Shown here: piece by piece, positions 7,492 to 12,789 of the stretch
Layout: every line of letters starts with the position of its first letter
How positions within the stretch are numbered: the stretch's first letter is position 1
Origin: Chlamydiota bacterium
GTDB lineage: Bacteria > Chlamydiota > Chlamydiia > Chlamydiales > Rhabdochlamydiaceae
Direction of reading: 5' to 3'
Assembly (NCBI GenBank): GCA_013041585.1
Contig: JABEVM010000051.1
Location: forward strand, 1-16,306
Length of the DNA: 16,306 nt
Translations under genes and position numbers: made by a program
Notes under the pieces: model-generated
Told to the model about the DNA's origin: nothing
What the model saw: only the letters and a program-made list of their open reading frames with translations
The model's database searches: none

Positions 7492-8286
7492 CTATTGGCG
7501 AAATGTAAGTACAAGTCCCTGAATTAGTAATGTCCAGCCGTCTACCATAACCACCAGGAGAAGTTTAACTGGAAGCGCGATCGTCAAAGGAGAAAGCATC
7601 ATCATACCCATGGCTAGCAAAATATTGGATACGACAAGATCGATAACGAAAAAGGGTAAGTATATCAATACCCCCACTTCAAAAGCGGTCTTAAGCTGTG
7701 AGGTAATGAAGGCTGGGATAAGAACGATAAAACTATTTGGCTTCAAATTTTCCCGATAATTTTCAGGGAAAGATTTGTAGGCCAATTGATAAAAGCTTGC
7801 CATGTGCTTGCCGAGAGTATTTCTTTCCAAAAAGCCACGAAGGGGCTCTTTTGCTGAATCCATAACCTTGATCATATAGCTTGCTGATTGACCTGAAACC
7901 AGTTCTTGAGGCGGGTTATTGTGTATGTCCCCACTTGCTGCGTTGTACATGGCAAGTCCTGTTGGGTACATCACGTAAATTGTCATGAGAAGGGCGATTC
8001 CGTTGAGAACTTGGTTAGGCGGCGCTTGCTGTACACCAAGAGCGTTACGAAGTAGCGAAAGGACGATGACAATTTTTACATATGATGTCAGCAGCATGAT
8101 TGCAAAGGGGAGAATGGCAAGCCCTGCAAGTACAGAAAGCTGAGTGATAAGGGCTGGCTGCGCCACCCCGCCCTGAGGAGTAGAAATAATTCCCGGTGTT
8201 AGATCTTCAGCGAAAACAGGATCGCAAAAAAAATGCCCTAGCAAAATAAAAAGAAATAGAAAGAGTACTTTTTGCGAGTTTTTCAT
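7492..8286 (-). CDS. sctR: SctR, type III secretion export-gate protein (YscR/SpaP/FliP family)
   Basis: SctR is the main subunit of the export gate and forms a pentamer with one SctT. The 264-aa protein begins with a hydrophobic segment resembling a cleavable signal (residues 3-26, ending PVFAED). It then shows FliP-family blocks: ILPFAIMLLTSYVKIVIVLS at 58-77, LLRNALGVQQAPPNQVLNG at 78-96 and IPAFITSQLKTAFEVG at 190-205. The last is the Pro-rich MMMLSPLTIALPVKL, followed by a helix with VMVDGW. It is longer than YscR (about 217 aa) because of the N-terminal signal-like part, which many FliP proteins also have. An AAGG site lies before the ATG, and sctL ends three bases upstream. Confidence 0.95.
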   Translation of the reverse strand: MKNSQKVLFLFLFILLGHFFCDPVFAEDLTPGIISTPQGGVAQPALITQLSVLAGLAILPFAIMLLTSYVKIVIVLSLLRNALGVQQAPPNQVLNGIALLMTIYVMYPTGLAMYNAASGDIHNNPPQELVSGQSASYMIKVMDSAKEPLRGFLERNTLGKHMASFYQLAYKSFPENYRENLKPNSFIVLIPAFITSQLKTAFEVGVLIYLPFFVIDLVVSNILLAMGMMMLSPLTIALPVKLLLVVMVDGWTLLIQGLVLTFRQ

Positions 8287-8289
8287 GAC

Positions 8290-8922
8290 TTACCTTGGTT
8301 TTTGCTTCATATAGCGGTCAAAGGCAGCTTCCAGGGCTCGCCATTGATTTTCAATTTCGGCATTGATGATTCCGGATTCAGTTTCAATGATGCATCCGCC
8401 AACTTGGATATCAGGTCTTTCTTGTATCGAAAGTGTCTCAACTTTTTCGAAAATGTCTTTTATCTTAGGTTTATTTTTTTCTAAAATGTCTCTATCGGCT
8501 TTATTCACGTAAATTACAATGCGGTGGCTTTGTGTAACGGGTTGCAGAGCTTGGAGTACGATGTCAACAATTGTTTCGGGAGACTGTTCTAATTCTTTAG
8601 CTACGATTTTTTTCGCAGTTTGCAGAGCTAAAGTAAGAATCTGTTTATGCATCTCATGACGGATTTCTTTTAGATAGCCATCGAATGCAATCACGTGTTC
8701 ATGAAATTTTTCAAGGCCTTCTTGAAAACCTTCTTTTTTGGCATTTTCACGAAGTACCTCACATTCCTCTTCAACACTTTTTTTATAATTACTTGCATCT
8801 TCTTTTGCTCTTTCTAAAACTTGATGAGCATCGACAAGAGTGCTATAAGTATTCGCTGGGATAACTTTTTTGTTATCCGAAGGATGTATGTCGCCTTGAT
8901 AAATAAGAGAAAAAAACTTCAT
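8290..8922 (-). CDS. sctL: SctL, type III secretion ATPase stator (YscL/FliH family)
   Basis: SctL is the stator and regulator of the secretion ATPase SctN. It forms the spokes of the cytosolic sorting platform, linking SctN to SctQ pods. The 210-aa protein has no membrane segment. Residues 30-75 are charged and likely coiled-coil, with the FliH-type segment AKKEGFQEGLEKF at 61-73. A second helical part (85-125) leads to a C-terminal domain ending GGCIIETESGIINAEIENQW (175-194), the strongest SctL/FliH signature and the ATPase-binding region. The ATG overlaps the stop of the preceding gene as ATGA, so the two are translationally coupled. The length is usual (210-230 aa). SctN and SctQ are not in the window. 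Confidence 0.93.
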   Translation of the reverse strand: MKFFSLIYQGDIHPSDNKKVIPANTYSTLVDAHQVLERAKEDASNYKKSVEEECEVLRENAKKEGFQEGLEKFHEHVIAFDGYLKEIRHEMHKQILTLALQTAKKIVAKELEQSPETIVDIVLQALQPVTQSHRIVIYVNKADRDILEKNKPKIKDIFEKVETLSIQERPDIQVGGCIIETESGIINAEIENQWRALEAAFDRYMKQKPR

Positions 8923-9797
8923 AAGCTTCTACTTGTCTTAGAATTTTTAAGATAAGATACGATGTCTAAAATTTGTGCAATAAGAATTTCTACAATTTGA
9001 GGATTTTGTTGTTTAACGCATAATTTGGTAAATAATTTTGACTTATCAATTTCCAGTTCATGCTGTATGTACCAAAGAAAATCGGGGCTCATGCCATAAC
9101 AAGCTTTTGCAAACCGATTCATTCCCCTGTGCAGAAGATGTTTTCTAAGAGACTCTTCTTCCCCATCCCATTCCTGAAGGAAGGCTTTCCCAAAAGAGAG
9201 TGTCTGTTTTTGTAGTGAGAGACTTCGTAAATAGGTTTTCTCAACATTCGATAATATATTTTGAATCCCTTTAAGCTTAGTGTTGTCTATGATGAGACGC
9301 ATTTCAAAGCCAAGATCTTGCATAGAAAGAAGCTCTATTACGGTTTGCATCTCATCTGGGTACAAAGAGAGAAGAGGATTTAAAGGAGATTCAGGAAGAA
9401 GTCCTCTCGGCAAAGGGGCAGAGCTAAATTCAAAAAGGGTATGTAGAAGAAGGTCTTGCAGGTATTTTTTTGTAAATTCAGGTAGTTTTTGGAGTGGCTT
9501 AGTAAAGAAGAGTTCCTTGCGAAGCTTGTCTGCAAAATTCTCAGGAAGCGCTGATAAAAATAGAACAATTTCCGTTTCTGTATATGCCCGCAAAAAAGAG
9601 GAAAACCACGAAGGATGTATACGATTTAAGACATCGGATGCATCCTCAGACATTTCTGAAGGGTCTTGAAATGGCTTAGGTAGATGTCTTAAAGCATCTC
9701 GATCAGAAGGTGACACATACTGCAAAAGAGCTTGCCTCTTCTGTGGAGGACACTTATCTAAGAAGCTTTTACATACAATCCAGCGTGGAGTATTCAT
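8919..9797 (-). CDS. Type III secretion-associated helical protein in the SctK position (CT560-like)
   Basis: A soluble, leucine-rich, probably all-helical protein of 292 aa with no signal peptide or membrane segment. It lies between sctJ and sctL, the place of the sorting-platform adaptor SctK (YscK) in Yersinia-type operons and of the unnamed CT560 gene in Chlamydia. Position, cytosolic character and coupling to sctL suggest an adaptor between the SctJ/SctD ring and the SctQ-SctL platform. I also see a pattern reminiscent of flagellar FliG repeats: IHPSWFSSFLRAYTETEIVL at 60-79, running on to LSALPENFADKL, and a C-terminal part ending with VEILIAQILDIVSYL at 269-283. The start lies 8 bases after sctJ without a clear ribosome-binding site. 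The role is inferred from context; the product could also be an unrelated chlamydial accessory factor. Confidence 0.7.
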   Translation of the reverse strand: MNTPRWIVCKSFLDKCPPQKRQALLQYVSPSDRDALRHLPKPFQDPSEMSEDASDVLNRIHPSWFSSFLRAYTETEIVLFLSALPENFADKLRKELFFTKPLQKLPEFTKKYLQDLLLHTLFEFSSAPLPRGLLPESPLNPLLSLYPDEMQTVIELLSMQDLGFEMRLIIDNTKLKGIQNILSNVEKTYLRSLSLQKQTLSFGKAFLQEWDGEEESLRKHLLHRGMNRFAKACYGMSPDFLWYIQHELEIDKSKLFTKLCVKQQNPQIVEILIAQILDIVSYLKNSKTSRSL

Positions 9798-9805
9798 AAT
9801 ACATG

Positions 9806-10735
9806 CTACTCTTTACTACTTAAATGATTTACTTCATTATGTATAGGTGCTGGATTTAGCAATTCTTTAAGCCCTCTTTTTCGTAAGATGGGGTAAAATT
9901 TCCAAACAAGCCAACCTGAAAGAAGAGCGAAAAATAAAGCGAGTAAAGACAGGCTAAAGAAAAGCAGCTGAAATGTAGCTACGGAAGATTTATCCATCAA
10001 AATCGACCAGACGCTGATCATTTGTTTTGGTTTTGCTGAGATAAGCTCTTGCGCTTGCTGCATATTAAAATCAGTAAATCTTGATCTGTCAGAGACTACA
10101 GTGACATCATTTATTTCTAATCCGTTGACAGCACCTGAGACAAGGAGTTTTATCTTATTTAGCAGATGGCTATTGGGATCTTCAAGGATTCCTTGATGCT
10201 TAACGTAGACGGATGCCGTTACTTTTTTTACAGGTCCAAGGCCTGGGACTCCGGTTTCTGGAGGAGGAAAGGAGAGTTCTACGTCTGCATCTAACACGCC
10301 ATCCATTTTTCGGATCGTGTTTGCAAGCTGCTCTGCAAGACCTGCTTGATAACGGATTGTCTCTTCTCTTTCTGTCGACATAAGACCTTGCTTGGCAAAC
10401 AATTCAAGAAGATTTGTTCCCTTTTTCCGAGGAAGTCCGTTAGATGATAAAATGGCCATGGCCTCTGTGGAAGTTTCCGGATCGACGGCAATATTAAACA
10501 TGGCTGCGCCTGTTTCTCCGCCGACTGCAGCTGCCGCCGCTGGCATTTTTTCTGCGTGGATTCCTTTGCTGGCTAAAAAGACAACGATTTGATTGGCATC
10601 TCGCTCTTCGATGTTTGTTACAATCACTTCAGTAGTTCGGCAGCTTGTCAGTAAAAAAATCAGGCATACCAAAAGAAATGAGAAAAGTGAAGGCGAAGTA
10701 AAGTGAGGAGAAAGCTTTTTCTTGCTGCGATACAT
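9806..10735 (-). CDS. sctJ: SctJ, type III secretion inner-membrane ring lipoprotein (YscJ/PrgK family)
   Basis: SctJ forms the inner ring of the type III basal body on the periplasmic face of the inner membrane. The 309-aa protein has a signal segment and lipobox LLTSC with lipidated Cys32. The first ring-building domain includes VVFLASKGIHAEKM and ILSSNGLPRKKGTNLLELF (residues 51-113). The second includes RYQAGLAEQLANTIRKMDGV (128-147), the DVELSFPPP strand and KIKLLVSGAVNGLEINDVTV (194-213). A membrane helix at about 255-279 and a basic tail follow, as in YscJ. An Ala/Gly-rich insertion lies at 65-79. The start is fixed by a GAGGA site with 5-base spacing. It heads the sct cluster; the 190-base gap upstream suggests its own promoter. 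Confidence 0.95.
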   Translation of the reverse strand: MYRSKKKLSPHFTSPSLFSFLLVCLIFLLTSCRTTEVIVTNIEERDANQIVVFLASKGIHAEKMPAAAAAVGGETGAAMFNIAVDPETSTEAMAILSSNGLPRKKGTNLLELFAKQGLMSTEREETIRYQAGLAEQLANTIRKMDGVLDADVELSFPPPETGVPGLGPVKKVTASVYVKHQGILEDPNSHLLNKIKLLVSGAVNGLEINDVTVVSDRSRFTDFNMQQAQELISAKPKQMISVWSILMDKSSVATFQLLFFSLSLLALFFALLSGWLVWKFYPILRKRGLKELLNPAPIHNEVNHLSSKE

Positions 10736-10926
10736 AAAAATCCTCGAACAGTTTAGAAAATATGTGGGTTGGTCTACGCTAAAACTATATAATTTTTTTT
10801 TATAGCAGGTTTAGGAGTTTGCGAATATTTTTTTATTTTCATTAATTCAAGAAATGAGCGCAGAAGAGGCTAAATCACTGTAGGTCTAGCAGATTTTTTT
10901 CTATACGTTATAGGGAAGAAGAGAGC
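10736..10926. other. Intergenic region upstream of sctJ
   Basis: This 191-base AT-rich spacer separates the GT9 gene from sctJ, both on the minus strand. It contains the sctJ ribosome-binding site GAGGA, several A/T tracts (for example around 10789-10803 and 10827-10836) and a short dyad CTATA/TATAG at 10901-10913 just past the GT9 stop. I cannot pick a confident -35/-10 pair. No intrinsic terminator is evident for the GT9 gene. The secretion operon promoter most likely lies here. Confidence 0.4.
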
Positions 10927-12012
10927 TTATCTTTTTGGTAAGAGATCATGTACGCTATCACAAATTTCTTTCGGAGAAAATTGTAAAAAGCAGAAAGGTA
11001 ATTGACATTTTTTATAAAGACAAGGGGTACAGGTGAGTGGTTTATGAAATACTTTCACAAGACTTGAGGGAATTTGATAGGGCCCAAAAGAAAGCGGGTT
11101 GCTTGCTGGAAATAGAGCAACAGTTGGTGTTTTCATAGCAAAAGCAATATGCATAGGACCTGTATCACCGACGACAAGGGCCGACATTTTACCAATAAGT
11201 GCTGTGAAAGTATGAAGGTCTAAGTTTTCGGCAAGTCCGATAGCGCCGGGAACGAGTTTCGTGATCTCATCGACAAGATTTTTTTCTTGCAAAGTGCCCG
11301 TGATCAGGATCTGGCATTTATGGTTTTTTTGTAGAAGCTTGGCTACTTCACTCATCACTTTCGGATCTGCTTGCCTAAACCTTGTACTAGCTCCTGGATG
11401 CAGAGCTACGATAGGAGTAGTAAAAGAAAAGCCATGGGTTTCTAGCCACTCCTGCGCTTCCTCTCTATGCCGTTTCTGCGGAAAAATCTCGAGCTCTGTA
11501 TATGTTGCTGGAGCCCCAACGCATTCTATAATTTTTAAACGTCTTTCTATCTCATGCATCGGTTTTTTTTCTACTGCAGTAGAAAGAAGGGAATCAAGAC
11601 CTTTTTGCAGTCCCTTTGTTCCAATCATTTCTCGAATTCCTAGCATATAACAAAAGGGGAGGATAGGTCTTTGAGACGTGTGGAAGAATAAAGCGGTCGT
11701 AAAGAAGCGTTTCCTCATTTGCATGTAGAGCTTACAAAGCTGGATCAGCGAAGTTTTTTTGAGTACAAAGACTTCATCGATATAGGGGTTGTTTTTCAGA
11801 ACTTGCGAACCAATAGAGCTTGTAAGTACGGAGATCGAGGAATTGGGGAAAGTCTCTTTAAGAGATCTAATGGCTGGCGTTGCCCAAATTGTATCCCCTA
11901 GGGCAGTCGTGGATACAATTAAAAATTTCTTTATAGGTTTTGCAGGTGTAGGCTTAGCAAAAAGGTCATACACACTGATAAGGGCCTGAAAGAGAAAGTT
12001 TTTATAGCTCAT
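10927..12012 (-). CDS. Glycosyltransferase family 9 (heptosyltransferase-type)
   Basis: A 361-aa GT-B fold enzyme of family GT9, whose known members transfer ADP-heptose to lipopolysaccharide core at the cytosolic face of the inner membrane. Visible marks are TTALGDTIWATPAIRSL at 35-51 (the acceptor-side GD motif), LHPGAS at 204-209 and VVGDTGPMHIAFAMKTP at 280-296 (the donor-binding signature). A C-terminal Cys cluster (Cys328, 331, 336, 341) resembles that of many RfaF-like proteins. There is no signal peptide; residues 5-18 are mildly hydrophobic, compatible with membrane association. The ATG lacks a clear ribosome-binding site, but no other in-frame Met precedes the conserved core. It is divergent from the NUDIX gene with 73 bases between. 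The donor sugar is not proven, and a sugar other than heptose is possible. Confidence 0.88.
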   Translation of the reverse strand: MSYKNFLFQALISVYDLFAKPTPAKPIKKFLIVSTTALGDTIWATPAIRSLKETFPNSSISVLTSSIGSQVLKNNPYIDEVFVLKKTSLIQLCKLYMQMRKRFFTTALFFHTSQRPILPFCYMLGIREMIGTKGLQKGLDSLLSTAVEKKPMHEIERRLKIIECVGAPATYTELEIFPQKRHREEAQEWLETHGFSFTTPIVALHPGASTRFRQADPKVMSEVAKLLQKNHKCQILITGTLQEKNLVDEITKLVPGAIGLAENLDLHTFTALIGKMSALVVGDTGPMHIAFAMKTPTVALFPASNPLSFGPYQIPSSLVKVFHKPLTCTPCLYKKCQLPFCFLQFSPKEICDSVHDLLPKR

Positions 12013-12049
12013 CGCACAGCAGTACTGGTGAAATTTTACTTCATGTTCT

Positions 12050-12055
12050 ATTATA
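12050..12055 (-). promoter_or_regulatory. Possible -10 box for the GT9 gene
   Basis: An exact TATAAT on the minus strand lies 38 bases before the GT9 start codon, in the 73-base divergent spacer. No good -35 box stands 16-18 bases upstream, so this is only a candidate. The same AT-rich core could also serve the divergent NUDIX gene. Confidence 0.3.
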
Positions 12056-12085
12056 TACTGATCCCAACTTTTTCTACGAGAATGT

Positions 12086-12532
12086 ATGCGTTATTTGTCC
12101 AGTACTCCCTCTATTTCCTTTTCCCCAGAGATGGAAGTAGCGATTTGTCTATGCGAATGCCAAAATAAAAATTTATTTTTACATAGAAGTCCGCATAAAC
12201 CCCAAGGTGGCACTTGGTCTGCCCCCGGAGGGAAGCTCGAAAAAGGGGAAACGCCAGAAAAAGCCATTATCAGGGAAGTTTTCGAAGAAACGGGGATCGT
12301 CATTTCCGAAGAAAAACTTATTTCTCATGGGAAATACTATATAGATACCAAAGAAGTACAATTTATCATGTACATCTTCCATGCCAGGTTAGAAGAATTT
12401 CCAAAAATCACTCTGCACCTTGAAGAGCACATCGAATTTAGATGGCTTCCTCCTTCAGAAGCTCTTTTTCTTCCTTTGATGTTCGGTGCCGATGAATGTC
12501 TAGGAAAGGTTTACGAAGGGATTAGAAAGTAG
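12086..12532 (+). CDS. NUDIX hydrolase
   Basis: A small (148 aa) single-domain NUDIX pyrophosphohydrolase that cleaves a nucleoside diphosphate linked to another group, using Mg2+ bound by the NUDIX helix. The NUDIX box (G-x5-E-x7-REU-x-EE-x-GU) is perfect at residues 49-71: GKLEKGE followed by TPEKAIIREVFEETGI. It is preceded by RSPHKPQGGTWSAPGG, the usual substrate-side strand. The sequence does not decide between MutT-type nucleotide sanitation, ADP-ribose hydrolysis or another substrate. The start is ambiguous: the ATG at 12086 lacks a strong ribosome-binding site, and Met16 (12131), just before the first beta-strand EVAICLCE, is an equally good choice. It is divergent from the GT9 gene and stands alone. 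Confidence 0.92.
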   Translation: MRYLSSTPSISFSPEMEVAICLCECQNKNLFLHRSPHKPQGGTWSAPGGKLEKGETPEKAIIREVFEETGIVISEEKLISHGKYYIDTKEVQFIMYIFHARLEEFPKITLHLEEHIEFRWLPPSEALFLPLMFGADECLGKVYEGIRK

Positions 12533-12789
12533 CCATATTTATTCTTGTCAGTGTTGACTAAGATCTGAACGTAGCCTTGTATCACATCCGACGCCAGATG
12601 TTGTCTCTTATATTGCTATAAGACGCCCAAATGCATCATAGTTTTCTGATTAGCACTGTTCCTATTTCGGATCAAAGATCCGCATTCCTATTCATGTTCT
12701 TCATGATGTAAGAAATTTATTTAAGACAGCTTTAGAAAAAAGAGTCCATGGTATATAAAACAAAAAAAAACGAAAATGAGGACTCTTCA
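12533..12789 (+). other. Intergenic region and probable glgP leader
   Basis: This 257-base stretch between the NUDIX stop and the preferred glgP start holds no convincing gene. A TTGACT at 12554-12559 is followed 17 bases later by TTGTAT at 12577-12582, a weak promoter candidate. Downstream lie two perfect short inverted repeats: TCTTATA/TATAAGA (12606-12623, 4-base loop) and CGGATC/GATCCG (12668-12682, 3-base loop). A third inverted repeat overlaps the glgP ribosome-binding site and is annotated separately. Neither of the first two has a U-tract, so they are not obvious terminators. Confidence 0.45.
12740..12787 (+). promoter_or_regulatory. Inverted repeat that can mask the glgP ribosome-binding site
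   Basis: AAGAGTCC (12740-12747) is the exact reverse complement of GGACTCTT (12780-12787). The right arm covers part of the GAGGA ribosome-binding site (12778-12782) and ends two bases before the ATG at 12790. The 32-base loop is A-rich and otherwise unstructured. In the mRNA this 8-bp stem would hide the ribosome-binding site, and so could set the translation level of glgP. Confidence 0.45.

Noticed and set aside
9280..9669. Plus-strand open frame of 129 codons inside the SctK-slot gene
   Set aside because: It is Ser/Arg-rich shadow translation opposite a gene coupled to sctL; no domain was seen.
10901..10913. Short dyad CTATA/TATAG after the GT9 stop as a terminator
   Set aside because: The stem is five AT-rich pairs with no T-run on the transcribed (minus) strand, too weak for termination.
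11261..11650. Plus-strand open frame of 129 codons inside the GT9 gene
   Set aside because: It is antisense to the conserved GT9 core and looks like a codon-bias shadow.
12533..12747. Possible tRNA or CRISPR-like repeat in the NUDIX-glgP spacer
   Set aside because: No cloverleaf, T-loop sequence or regularly spaced repeat is present; only short separate inverted repeats.
12748..12789. Upstream ATG for glgP
   Set aside because: It has a poor ribosome-binding site and adds a lysine-rich, low-complexity stretch, whereas the ATG at 12790 has GAGGA at 7 bases. It is not fully excluded.
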